NCBI GenBank assembly: GCA_937874185.1
Contig: CALNAK010000020.1
Location: 62,001-126,000, forward strand
Direction: 5' to 3'
From: an uncultured Lactobacillus sp.
GTDB taxonomy: Bacteria; Bacillota; Bacilli; Lactobacillales; Lactobacillaceae
DNA length: 64,000 nucleotides
Position 1 is the first letter of the stretch. The number at the start of each line of letters is the position of its first letter. This document shows positions 18,134-26,367 of this stretch, piece after piece. A program made the position numbers and the translations under genes. A model generated the notes under the pieces. That model searched no databases, was not told the DNA's origin, and saw only the letters and a list, made by a program, of their open reading frames with translations.

Positions 18134-18723
18134 GTAAGATTTACGGATTAACTGGTGGTATTGCTGCCGGAAAATCAACAGCTCTGGATTTATTCAGAAA
18201 GAATAAGTTTATCGTCTACGATGCGGATTATGTTGCACGTGAGGTAGTTAAAATTGGTACGGTTGGTTTAAAACAAATCACCGAGCAATTTGGCGAAGAA
18301 TATTTATGGCCCGACGGGACGTTGAATCGCAAGAAATTAAGTTCCGTTGTTTTCAGTGACCAAGCACAATTACAAAAATTAAATAAAATCACACGACCTT
18401 TAATTAAAGAAGAGATTCTGTATACGGTCGCAGAAATAAGAAAATCCTCAAATAAAATGATTTCTATATTTGAAATACCATTATTATTTGAGGGAAACTA
18501 TCAGGATTATTTTGATGGCGTAATCAGTTTGTATGTGGAACCAAAAATACAACTGGAACGTCTAATGAAACGTAACGGATTAACAGAAAAAGTTGCTTTG
18601 GAACAAATCAATTCACAAATGTCGATGGATGAAAAAAGAAAACGTGCTGACTTTGTGATTGATAACTCTGGAGATTTAACAAATCTTGCACAAGAGTTTG
18701 ATAGATTAATACCACAACTTTAA
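18130..18723 (+). CDS. coaE: Dephospho-CoA kinase
   Basis: The 197-residue kinase performs the last step of coenzyme A synthesis. It has the P-loop GLTGGIAAGKST near its start and the family motif DADYVAREV a little later; the lid region lies around LMKRNGL. I take the ATG that overlaps the mutM stop by four bases (ATGA). A start 15 bases upstream adds MSGSQ but lacks a better ribosome site. The polA-mutM-coaE-nrdR-dnaB-dnaI order is a common Bacillota cluster. Confidence 0.93.
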   Translation: MSKIYGLTGGIAAGKSTALDLFRKNKFIVYDADYVAREVVKIGTVGLKQITEQFGEEYLWPDGTLNRKKLSSVVFSDQAQLQKLNKITRPLIKEEILYTVAEIRKSSNKMISIFEIPLLFEGNYQDYFDGVISLYVEPKIQLERLMKRNGLTEKVALEQINSQMSMDEKRKRADFVIDNSGDLTNLAQEFDRLIPQL

Positions 18724-18744
18724 ATTAGAAAAGAGGCTGGAATC

Positions 18745-19218
18745 TTGATTTGTCCACATTGTCACCATGATTCATCGAAGGTAATTGACAGTCGTCCTAG
18801 TGATGAAGGACGTGCTATTAGAAGACGTCGTGAATGCGAGTTTTGTGGTACTAGATTTACCACATTTGAGAGATTAGAAAAGGCACCATTGTTAGTCATT
18901 AAAAAGAATGGCAATAGAGAAGAATTTAGTCGTGAAAAATTACTTCGTGGCCTCGTTCGTGCTGCTGAAAAACGTCCTGTTACAATGGATCAGATGAATG
19001 ATATTGTCGATAAAGTTGAAAATGAAATTAGATCAACTGGTGAAAGTGAAGTTCGTTCACAAATCATTGGTGAACATGTTATGAAGATTCTAGCCAAAAT
19101 TGATGATGTTACTTATATTAGGTTTGCTAGTGTTTATCGTGAATTCAAGGATATGAATGGATTCATGCAAGAAGTTCAAGAGATGATGTCTCACGGGAAA
19201 AAAATTGATAAGAAATAA
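18745..19218 (+). CDS. nrdR: Transcriptional repressor NrdR
   Basis: The 157-residue regulator has an N-terminal zinc ribbon (CPHC then CEFCG, residues 3-34) and an ATP-cone domain (LVIKKNGNREEFSREKLLRG onward). NrdR senses (d)ATP and represses ribonucleotide reductase genes. The length is normal and all four Cys are present. The start is TTG after AAGAGG. It lies directly before dnaB, which links dNTP supply and replication start in one operon. Confidence 0.95.
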   Translation: MICPHCHHDSSKVIDSRPSDEGRAIRRRRECEFCGTRFTTFERLEKAPLLVIKKNGNREEFSREKLLRGLVRAAEKRPVTMDQMNDIVDKVENEIRSTGESEVRSQIIGEHVMKILAKIDDVTYIRFASVYREFKDMNGFMQEVQEMMSHGKKIDKK

Positions 19219-19229
19219 GGGGAATGTCA

Positions 19230-20600
19230 TTGGCTACAAGTAATTTTGAATCAAATAAGTTTACGCCGTTAGTTGGATACTGGTGTTTGCCTAGTGGTCA
19301 TTTGAATGACGATGATCGTCATGTTTTGACTGATCTTTATTTACCCATTTTAGGAACTGAAGCGTTCAGTTTATATTTGTTACTTTGGGAAAAACTCCCT
19401 AATAAGGAAGTTATTACTCAAAGAAAAAGTCATGCCGAATTAATGAGTCTTCTGGGAATTGATCTCAAAAGATTTCATGATGCGCGAATTAAGGCTGAAG
19501 CTGTTGGTTTGATAAGAACGTTTCAAAAAAAGGATGATATGGGACCATATTATATTTATCAATTATTTGAACCGTTAACACCAGATGAATTTTTCAAAGA
19601 TGATTTAATGAGCATCTTTTTATATGAACAAGTTGGCGATAATAAATATAATTTCTTGGTTGATAAGTATACTCATTCAGATTTGATTCTGAAGGACTCA
19701 AAAGAGATTACTAAGGACTTTTTGGAAGTCTTTCAACTAAGTAACAATGATTTGATAAATACGCCGACTGAAGTTAAAAATGCACAAAATAGTTTTGATA
19801 CTTCGAATGATTCTAAGAAACCATCTTTGAATGAAACAAAGGTTCCTCAATTGGATTGGGAGTTAATTTCGGATAGGATTCAACAATTGTTCAAGATTCA
19901 TCCAGATGATTTATTGGAGAACCAGGAATTAATTTTGAATTTGCATGCTTTTTATGGATTAGACGAAATTACGTTAATAGATGTAATTGGAAAAACTTGT
20001 GATATCGTCAATAATAAAATTGACCCGGTTAGATTGAAGAAGTCAGTTCAAGACCGATTTGAAAAGAATGCTAATATATCTGTTAAACAACAGGCACCAC
20101 AAGAAAACGATGCACCTGATACAGCAACTAATTTGAATCGTTCAGATCAGTTGATTTTGAAACAGGCTAAGGCACAAACTCCGGCCGATTTCTTAGCTTC
20201 TCAGAAACAAAAGAGTGGTGGATTCACTGGTACTGTTGAGTCACGAGCCTTACGAGATATGGCAATGAAGACTTATTTGTCACCAGCTGTTTTAAATATT
20301 ATGGTTTATTATATTTTGCAAAATTCACCAACATTGACTTTGCCACTAATGGAAACAATGGCAAATGATTGGCAACAAAATAATGTTCAAACACCCGAAC
20401 AGGCTTTGCAACGAATCAATGACTTTCAGACTAAGCCGAGAAATCCTAAGCGTCGTTATAATAACGGTAAGGGGCGTAAGGTTGAACAGGCAACTGATTG
20501 GAGTAAGGTAAAAGCAAAGGTACCTAATAATCAGAATGAACAGACTGAGAAAACGGATTTGCAGGATAGACTAAGAAGATTAAGAAATAGGGATAATTAA
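19230..20600 (+). CDS. dnaB: Replication initiation and membrane attachment protein DnaB (DnaB/DnaD domains)
   Basis: The 456-residue helicase-loading protein of the Firmicutes type is not the DnaB helicase. An N-terminal winged-helix DnaB/DnaD domain covers about residues 10-170, and a C-terminal DnaD-like DDBH2 helical domain lies around 315-395 (DMAMKTYLSPAVLNIMVYYI). A basic tail ends the protein. I prefer TTG at 19230, with GGGG seven bases upstream. The ATG at 19224 sits only two bases from the same ribosome site. It precedes dnaI, its partner in loading helicase at oriC and at stalled forks. Confidence 0.9.
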   Translation: MATSNFESNKFTPLVGYWCLPSGHLNDDDRHVLTDLYLPILGTEAFSLYLLLWEKLPNKEVITQRKSHAELMSLLGIDLKRFHDARIKAEAVGLIRTFQKKDDMGPYYIYQLFEPLTPDEFFKDDLMSIFLYEQVGDNKYNFLVDKYTHSDLILKDSKEITKDFLEVFQLSNNDLINTPTEVKNAQNSFDTSNDSKKPSLNETKVPQLDWELISDRIQQLFKIHPDDLLENQELILNLHAFYGLDEITLIDVIGKTCDIVNNKIDPVRLKKSVQDRFEKNANISVKQQAPQENDAPDTATNLNRSDQLILKQAKAQTPADFLASQKQKSGGFTGTVESRALRDMAMKTYLSPAVLNIMVYYILQNSPTLTLPLMETMANDWQQNNVQTPEQALQRINDFQTKPRNPKRRYNNGKGRKVEQATDWSKVKAKVPNNQNEQTEKTDLQDRLRRLRNRDN

Positions 20601-20602
20601 GT

Positions 20603-21511
20603 ATGGAAAATTTAGGAAATAAACTGGCAGAATATTTAAGTTCCAAGAATTTGACGGAGGATTATCGCCGTCTTCTTAGTGGTGCAATGAAGGACCCAGA
20701 TGTCCAAGAATTTTTAACTGAGAATAATGAAAAAATAGATCAAGAAGCTATTGCTGCCAGTGCTGCTAGTATCTATGAATTTTATAACAGTAAGAATCAT
20801 AAGAGTGAATTAACACGTGGATATTATCCAAAATTGATTGTTAATAATCATCGAATTGAAGTAGCTTATTATCCAAATGAACGTACACAAAATCGTGAGA
20901 AGAGAAGTCAATATGAGTCTGGTTTTGTCTTAATGGATATGGCGTCTGATATTCGTCGAGCAAAGTTGGATGATTATAACGGTGAAGGTCGTCAAGATGC
21001 ATTAGGTCAGGCCTTAGATTTCATTGGTAATTATCTAAATAACGATACATTTACACCTGGATTGTATTTGGCTGGTGATTTTGGTGTTGGTAAGACCTAC
21101 TTATTGGGTGCAATCGCTAATGAATTATTTAAGCATGACGTCCATACAACTTTGATGCATTTTCCAACTTTTGCTGTTGAAATGAAGGACTCAATTGGTC
21201 AAAATAATGTTTTGGCTAAAGTTAATAAAATCAAAGGTGCCGATATTTTGATGTTGGATGATATCGGGGCTGATACGATGTCCAGTTGGATCAGGGATGA
21301 AGTCTTGGGAGTTATTTTGCAGTATCGTATGCAGGAGAATTTACCAACCTTCTTTTCATCCAATTTTTCAATGAAAGAGTTAGAAAAACATCTTGCTGTC
21401 AATCAACGAGGCGAAGAGGAACCAGTTAAGGCTAAGCGAATTATGGAGCGAGTTAAGTACCTTTCTCGTGAAGTTGTGGTAACTGGTCCTAATAGAAGAT
21501 TCAAGAAATAA
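20603..21511 (+). CDS. dnaI: Primosomal protein DnaI (helicase loader)
   Basis: The 302-residue AAA+ ATPase loads the replicative helicase onto DNA. An N-terminal helicase-binding domain precedes Walker A GDFGVGKTYL (near residues 155-164) and Walker B ILMLDDIGAD; a sensor region with FFSSNFS follows. The gene begins three bases after the dnaB stop. It ends shortly before the thrS T-box leader. Length and domain order are standard. Confidence 0.94.
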   Translation: MENLGNKLAEYLSSKNLTEDYRRLLSGAMKDPDVQEFLTENNEKIDQEAIAASAASIYEFYNSKNHKSELTRGYYPKLIVNNHRIEVAYYPNERTQNREKRSQYESGFVLMDMASDIRRAKLDDYNGEGRQDALGQALDFIGNYLNNDTFTPGLYLAGDFGVGKTYLLGAIANELFKHDVHTTLMHFPTFAVEMKDSIGQNNVLAKVNKIKGADILMLDDIGADTMSSWIRDEVLGVILQYRMQENLPTFFSSNFSMKELEKHLAVNQRGEEEPVKAKRIMERVKYLSREVVVTGPNRRFKK

Positions 21512-21534
21512 CTTGCATTAATTTAAAATAAATG

Positions 21535-21786
21535 TTTCAATAAAGCCATGAAAGATAACACTTCGGTTCTACTCAGGGAGGGTACGGTTAATGAAAGCTT
21601 ACCCATTACTGGAGTTACCACTTTCACGTAAAACTGTATAATTGTCGGTTACTTTATAACCAAACGAGTGAAAACTGTTTATTTGTTATGCAGTTTTAAT
21701 GTGGGTGGAACCGCGTAGTAAAATGCGTCCCTGAAGTATGTACATATTTAAGTATATGTCTGTACTTCAGAGACGCATTTTTTTGT
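21535..21786 (+). promoter_or_regulatory. T-box leader (threonine) controlling thrS
   Basis: The conserved T-box GGGTGGAACCGCG is at 21703-21715. A long terminator stem built from AAATGCGTC / GACGCATTT and CTGAAGTA / TACTTCAG ends in a T run. The specifier is read as ACC (Thr) at 21617-21619, directly before ACTTTC; the same context follows the TTC specifier in the pheS leader of this window. Uncharged tRNA-Thr would stabilise the antiterminator and raise thrS expression. Confidence 0.92.
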
Positions 21787-21812
21787 TGTCTAAATTTAGG
21801 AGGAAATAGTCT

Positions 21813-23771
21813 ATGTCAAAAATCAAGTTAACATTCCCAGATGATTCAGTTAAGGAGTTTGACGAAGGCACAACTACTTTGGACGTTGCTAAGTCAATTA
21901 GCACATCATTGGGTAAAAAAGCTGTTGCTGGTAAACTTAACGATACTTTAGTTGATCTTGAACGTCCCATTAAACAAGATGCTAAGATTGAAATTGTATC
22001 AGGTGAAGATAAAGAAGATGCACAAAAGGTTCTTAGAAATACTGCTGCATTGGTATTCGCTGCTGCTGCAAAGAGTTTCAAGGAAGATCTTCATTTCGGT
22101 GAAAAGGCTGCTAATGATGATGGTTTCTATGTTGATACTGATAGCAAATCAGGCCAAATCAGTGTTGATGAACTAGAAAAAATCACTACTTTGATGAACA
22201 AAATCATCAAGAACAACGATAAGATTGAAAGTTCAATGATGGACAAGTCAGCTCTTACTGATATGTTCAAAGATGATCCATTCAAGTCATCATTAATTAA
22301 TGCAATTGATTCAGTTCAAATTCCCGTATATACACTTGATGGATTTGTTGACTTTGGTTACGATGCAGTTCTTACAAATCTAAAAGCCTTGAAACACTTC
22401 AAGTTGCTTTCAGTTGCCGGTGCTTATTGGCAAGGTAAGTCAAGTAACCCAATGTTACAAAGAATTTATGGTACAGCATTCTACAAGGCAGACGGTCTTG
22501 AAGCTGATTTGAAACGTCGTGCTGAAATTAAAGAACGTGATCACAGAACAATTGGCCGTGACCTTGACCTATTCTTCGTTGATCCAGAAGTTGGTGCCGG
22601 TCTTCCATATTGGATGCCAAATGGTGCTACTATCCGTCGTGTTATCGAAAGATACATTATTGATAAGGAAGTTGCTTGGGGTTACCAACACGTTTATACA
22701 CCAATCTTGATGAATCTAAATGCTTATAAGACTTCAGGTCACTGGGAACACTACCGTGAAGACATGTTCCCACCAATGGATATGGGTGATGGCGAAATGC
22801 TTGAACTACGTCCAATGAACTGTCCTTCACATATCCAAATTTACAAACACCACAACCGTTCATACAGAGATCTACCTCTACGTATCGCTGAATTAGGTAT
22901 GATGCACAGATACGAAAAGTCAGGTGCTTTATCTGGTCTACAACGTGTTCGTGAAATGACTCTAAACGATGGTCACACATTCGTTGCTCTTGATCAAATT
23001 CAAGAAGAATTCAAACGTACACTACAATTGATGGTTGAAGTTTATAAAGACTTTGATATTACTGATTACTCATTCCGTCTAAGTTACAGAGATCCTGCTA
23101 ATACAGAGAAGTACTTTGACGATGATGAAATGTGGAACAAGTCACAATCAATGCTTAAAGGTGCTATGGATGATCTTGGTCTTAAGTACTACGAAGCAGA
23201 AGGTGAAGCCGCATTCTACGGTCCTAAACTTGATGTTCAAACTAAGACTGCTCTTGGTAATGACGAAACATTATCAACAATCCAATTAGACTTTATGCAA
23301 CCAGAGAAGTTCCAACTAACATATGTTGGTTCTGATGGCGAGGATCACAGACCTGTTATGATTCACCGTGGAATTGTTTCAACTATGGAAAGATTTATTG
23401 CTTACCTAATTGAAATTTATAAGGGTGCATTCCCAACATGGTTAGCCCCACAACAAGTTCATATCATTCCTGTTAACCAAAAACTTCACTCAGACTATGC
23501 TAACGATATTCTAGCTGACTTACGTGCTAAGAACATCCGTGCTGATGTTGATGACCGTGATGAAAAGATGGGTTACAAGATTCGTGATGCCCAAACAATG
23601 AAGGTTCCATATACAATCGTTGTTGGTGATGATGAACTTAAAGATGCCACAGTTTCTGTAAGAAAATATGGTCAAGACGATTCAACAGCAGAAAATGCTA
23701 AGATGTTTGTCGACAGTGTTGTTGCTGATATTAGTAACTTCAGTCGTAAAGACGATACTGACAAAGACTAA
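21813..23771 (+). CDS. thrS: Threonyl-tRNA synthetase
   Basis: The 652-residue class II synthetase has an N-terminal TGS domain (1-65), an editing (SAD) domain to about 240, and a catalytic core with RPMNCPSHI (zinc Cys) and RVREMTLNDGHTF. An anticodon-binding domain starts near 545 (APQQVHIIPV). The editing domain lacks the usual HxxxH: the region near 88-100 reads KSFKEDLHFGEKAANDDGFY, with a single His. So editing of mischarged Ser-tRNA may be changed; I am not certain of the alignment. Controlled by the T-box before it and ended by a strong terminator. Confidence 0.95.
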   Translation: MSKIKLTFPDDSVKEFDEGTTTLDVAKSISTSLGKKAVAGKLNDTLVDLERPIKQDAKIEIVSGEDKEDAQKVLRNTAALVFAAAAKSFKEDLHFGEKAANDDGFYVDTDSKSGQISVDELEKITTLMNKIIKNNDKIESSMMDKSALTDMFKDDPFKSSLINAIDSVQIPVYTLDGFVDFGYDAVLTNLKALKHFKLLSVAGAYWQGKSSNPMLQRIYGTAFYKADGLEADLKRRAEIKERDHRTIGRDLDLFFVDPEVGAGLPYWMPNGATIRRVIERYIIDKEVAWGYQHVYTPILMNLNAYKTSGHWEHYREDMFPPMDMGDGEMLELRPMNCPSHIQIYKHHNRSYRDLPLRIAELGMMHRYEKSGALSGLQRVREMTLNDGHTFVALDQIQEEFKRTLQLMVEVYKDFDITDYSFRLSYRDPANTEKYFDDDEMWNKSQSMLKGAMDDLGLKYYEAEGEAAFYGPKLDVQTKTALGNDETLSTIQLDFMQPEKFQLTYVGSDGEDHRPVMIHRGIVSTMERFIAYLIEIYKGAFPTWLAPQQVHIIPVNQKLHSDYANDILADLRAKNIRADVDDRDEKMGYKIRDAQTMKVPYTIVVGDDELKDATVSVRKYGQDDSTAENAKMFVDSVVADISNFSRKDDTDKD

Positions 23772-23772
23772 A

Positions 23773-23816
23773 TAAAAGTGCTTAAATCCTCAGTAGGGGA
23801 TTTAAGCACTTTTTTA
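23773..23816 (+). terminator. Terminator of thrS
   Basis: A 15-base perfect stem AAAGTGCTTAAATCC / GGATTTAAGCACTTT has an eight-base loop and a T run. Confidence 0.93.
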
Positions 23817-23826
23817 TTGCAAAAAA

Positions 23827-23856
23827 TTATCATTTTTGAAAATATGTTCCTATAAT
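23827..23856 (+). promoter_or_regulatory. Promoter of the immunity-like gene
   Basis: A perfect TATAAT at 23851-23856 has TTATCA 18 bases upstream (four of six to consensus). The first codon lies 32 bases downstream of the -10 box. Confidence 0.55.
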
Positions 23857-23887
23857 AAACATGGATTCAATAAAAGGGGTAATTGTT

Positions 23888-24217
23888 ATGGATGAAAAGA
23901 GTAATAATCTAATAAAAAGTTTAGGTAAAGCTTATGAGAATCAAATTGTTAAAAATAACCCTGATTTAAAGAAAATTATTACCGAATGTGCACAACCACT
24001 TATGGGTAATGATGATGACAAAGTTTATTTTGAAGTTATTACTAAACTAACTCATGGTGTTTCAAAATATTATGAAGCACACAATAACCAGATTCCTACG
24101 GAGTTTTTAGATATTTATCAACAGATAAAGAAGGATATTCCAGCAAAAAGTGTTAATGCACAGAAGCTGCATCAAATAGCAGTGGATACAGGTTTACTAT
24201 CATTTGTTAATTTATAA
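23888..24217 (+). CDS. Small helical protein resembling class II bacteriocin immunity proteins
   Basis: The 109-residue soluble, all-helix protein has no membrane segment. Size, helix spacing and the pattern IPTEFLDIYQQIKK recall the enterocin A immunity family, whose four-helix bundles protect cells from pediocin-like bacteriocins at the mannose-PTS permease. The match is by eye and moderate. No bacteriocin precursor or transporter is near, so it would be an orphan immunity gene giving cross-protection. I chose the ATG preceded by AAAGGGG; an upstream ATG at 23861 has no ribosome site. It has its own promoter and terminator. Confidence 0.6.
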   Translation: MDEKSNNLIKSLGKAYENQIVKNNPDLKKIITECAQPLMGNDDDKVYFEVITKLTHGVSKYYEAHNNQIPTEFLDIYQQIKKDIPAKSVNAQKLHQIAVDTGLLSFVNL

Positions 24218-24239
24218 GGATATTATTTCTTCCTATAAG

Positions 24240-24270
24240 AAGGGATCTCGCAAATTGAGGTCCTTTTTTC
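24240..24270 (+). terminator. Terminator of the immunity-like gene
   Basis: AGGGATCTC pairs over nine positions with GAGGTCCTT, including two G-T pairs, and is followed by a T run. Between here and the L20 leader at about 24465 the sequence is AT-rich with no convincing gene. Confidence 0.75.
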
Positions 24271-24464
24271 GTGTTGAACGTATTTTATTTATAGTTATTA
24301 CATGTTTGGAATTGTGATGATTGATTTCAGATATAAAAGTTGTGTTTCTTAGTGAAGCATGGTAAATTATATGACATTGAATAATCAACACAATTAATTT
24401 GATAAATGACGAGATTCCGTTGACAAAGCAGAACCCATCTAGTATCATTAATAGCTGTTGAGAT

Positions 24465-24592
24465 TAAGCAGAAGCGCCCGCTTCTCACCTATGCATTCGC
24501 CTCTAGGTTAATACGATTGCGTAAATACATAGTGGGCATGCTTATGCGGCCCACTTTTTTTGTGGGTTAAATTACTTCGGAGGTATCTACTC
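24465..24592 (+). promoter_or_regulatory. L20 (infC operon) leader with attenuator
   Basis: The leader contains AGCAGAAGCGCCCGCTTCTC, the typical start of the Firmicutes ribosomal protein L20 leader. A terminator hairpin follows: AGTGGGC at 24531-24537, GCCCACT at 24549-24555, then a T run. Excess L20 is known to bind this type of leader and cause early termination, which controls infC, rpmI and rplT. The ribosome site CGGAGG of infC follows. Confidence 0.9.
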
Positions 24593-25144
24593 ATAGCAAG
24601 AGAAACAAAAGAATCAAAAGAACCATTAATGAATGATCAAATACGTGCACGTGAAGTTCGTTTGATTTCCGAAAATGGAGATCAATTGGGTGTCAAACCA
24701 CTAGCTGAAGCTATTAGCTTAGCAGAAGCAAGTAATGTTGACCTTGTCCTAATGTCACCTGGTGCTAAGCCACCAGTTGCCAAGATTATGGATTATGGTA
24801 AATATAAGTTTGACCTTCAAAAGAAGGATCGTGAATCACGCAAGAAACAAAAAACCGTTAGTCTTAAAGAAGTACGTTTAAGCCCAACTATTGAAGCCAA
24901 TGACTTTAATACAAAACTTAATAATGCACGCAAGTTCTTGGCTAAGGGCGATAAGGTCAAAGTTTCTCTTCGCTTTAAGGGTAGAGCAATTACTCATAAA
25001 GAGATAGGTAAGAAAGTTTTAGATCGCGCCGCTGAGGAAATGAAAGATATTGCTAACGTAGTATCTAAGCCAAAGATGGACGGTCGTAGTATGTTCTTGA
25101 TGCTTGATCCAATTAACGCTAAAGATAACAAAAAGAAAAAGTAG
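24593..25144 (+). CDS. infC: Translation initiation factor IF-3
   Basis: The 183-residue IF-3 has an N-domain starting NDQIRAREVRLI and a C-domain with KEVRLSPTIEANDF and the RNA-binding KVSLRFKGR. It prevents 50S joining and checks the start codon. The best start is the non-standard codon ATA at 24593, nine bases after CGGAGG. The first ATG, at 24629, has no ribosome site and would cut the N-terminus. Non-standard starts (ATT, ATA) are a known feature of infC and let IF-3 limit its own translation. It lies under the L20 leader with rpmI and rplT. Confidence 0.93.
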   Translation: MARETKESKEPLMNDQIRAREVRLISENGDQLGVKPLAEAISLAEASNVDLVLMSPGAKPPVAKIMDYGKYKFDLQKKDRESRKKQKTVSLKEVRLSPTIEANDFNTKLNNARKFLAKGDKVKVSLRFKGRAITHKEIGKKVLDRAAEEMKDIANVVSKPKMDGRSMFLMLDPINAKDNKKKK

Positions 25145-25157
25145 TGGAGGGATTTTC

Positions 25158-25355
25158 ATGCCTAAACAAAAGACACACCGCGCATCAGCTAAGAGATTTA
25201 AGAAAACTGCTAATGGTGGTTGGAAAAGAAGTCATGCTTACACAAGTCACCGTTTCCACGGTAAGACAAAGAAGCAACGTCGTCAATTGGCTAAACCAGG
25301 AATGGTTAACGCAAGTGATATGAAACGTATCAAACAAATGTTAGCTACATACTAA
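25158..25355 (+). CDS. rpmI: 50S ribosomal protein L35
   Basis: The 65-residue, very basic protein starts MPKQKTHRASAKRFKKT and ends RIKQMLATY, typical of L35. The ATG at 25158 follows GTGGAGGG; an in-frame start 54 bases earlier lies inside infC and lacks a ribosome site. It is the second gene of the infC operon, a component of the large subunit, and is controlled together with L20. Confidence 0.97.
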   Translation: MPKQKTHRASAKRFKKTANGGWKRSHAYTSHRFHGKTKKQRRQLAKPGMVNASDMKRIKQMLATY

Positions 25356-25406
25356 TTAGCAACATACTTTATTATTAAGTCTTTATAATCAAAAGGAGGA
25401 GTCATT

Positions 25407-25763
25407 ATGCCACGTGTAAAAGGTGGAACAGTAACTCGCAAACGTCGTAAAAAGGTTTTAAAATTAGCTAAGGGATATCGTGGATCAAAACATATCACTT
25501 TTAAAGCAGCACATACACAAATCATGGTTTCATACCGTTATGCATTCCGTGATCGTCGTCAAGTTAAGCGCGATTTCCGTAAGATTTGGATCGCAAGAAT
25601 TAACGCAGCTGCAAGAATGAATGAAATCAGCTACAGTAAATTAATGCATGGTTTGAAATTAGCTAATGTTGACATTAACCGTAAGATGTTGGCCCAAATT
25701 GCTATTGAAGATCCAAAGGCATTTACAAGTTTAGTAGATACAGCTAAGAAAGCTTTGGCTTAA
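25407..25763 (+). CDS. rplT: 50S ribosomal protein L20
   Basis: The 118-residue L20 starts MPRVKGGTVTRKRRKK, a long basic N-terminal helix that threads into 23S rRNA, followed by the globular domain (INAAARMNEISYSKLMHGLK). It is needed for early 50S assembly and acts as the repressor of its own operon through the leader upstream of infC. The ribosome site is AAGGAGGAG. A strong terminator follows. Confidence 0.97.
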   Translation: MPRVKGGTVTRKRRKKVLKLAKGYRGSKHITFKAAHTQIMVSYRYAFRDRRQVKRDFRKIWIARINAAARMNEISYSKLMHGLKLANVDINRKMLAQIAIEDPKAFTSLVDTAKKALA

Positions 25764-25767
25764 TTTT

Positions 25768-25809
25768 AAAAACGTAATTTGGATAATATAACCCAAATTA
25801 CGTTTTTTT
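25768..25809 (+). terminator. Terminator of the infC-rpmI-rplT operon
   Basis: The stem ACGTAATTTGG / CCAAATTACGT has a loop of ten bases and runs into seven T. Confidence 0.9.
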
Positions 25810-25839
25810 ACTAATTTAGCAGATAGATGAGGATTAATT

Positions 25840-26367
25840 ATGTTTAAACCGTATATTATGCTTGATAAAATAACCGATATTGAGGTTGAAGATCTTAAAC
25901 AGTTGAATATCACGACTATTATGACGGACCTTGATAACACGCTTTTGCCATGGAATAGTAATGATTATGATTTATCATTACGTAAATGGCTCAATCAAAT
26001 GACAGAAAATAATATTGATGTCAAAATTGTCTCTAATAATAGTTATGAACGTGTTGAGAAGGCTGTTTCAGAGCTTCCTGTAAGTATCGTGGCACGTGCA
26101 GTAAAACCATTACCGTTCGTGATTATTAATCATATTAAAGAAGAGAATATTAATCCTGAAAACGTCTTATTTGTTGGTGATCAAGTTATGACTGACGTTT
26201 TGGCAGGAAATATGGCAGGATTAAAGACTGTTTTGGTCAAACCGTTGGTTGATACGGATGCTAAGAAAACCCGTATTAATAGATTTTTTGAACGTCCTAT
26301 TCTAAAATCAATGCAAAAGCGTGATAAAAATTTATATTGGAAGGATTCATTAAATGACAGAAATTGA
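25840..26367 (+). CDS. yqeG: YqeG family HAD IIIA-type phosphatase
   Basis: The 175-residue protein has HAD motif I DLDNTLLPW (near residues 29-37), motif II-like VSNNS and motif III/IV VGDQVMTDV. HAD enzymes use the first Asp as nucleophile on phosphate esters; YqeG is related to mitochondrial PGP phosphatases such as Gep4, but its bacterial substrate is not settled. It overlaps the start of yqeH by 14 bases, as in the conserved yqeG-yqeH-yhbY-nadD-yqeK-rsfS cluster. The ribosome site is GATGAGG. Confidence 0.92.
   Translation: MFKPYIMLDKITDIEVEDLKQLNITTIMTDLDNTLLPWNSNDYDLSLRKWLNQMTENNIDVKIVSNNSYERVEKAVSELPVSIVARAVKPLPFVIINHIKEENINPENVLFVGDQVMTDVLAGNMAGLKTVLVKPLVDTDAKKTRINRFFERPILKSMQKRDKNLYWKDSLNDRN

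Noticed and set aside
22657..22980. Open frame of 107 codons on the minus strand inside thrS
   Set aside because: It lies fully within a clear thrS coding region, lacks a ribosome site and its composition reflects the opposite strand.
24233..24448. Minus-strand frame of 71 codons before infC
   Set aside because: It ends in the terminator of the immunity-like gene, has no ribosome site and the region varies in composition like spacer DNA.
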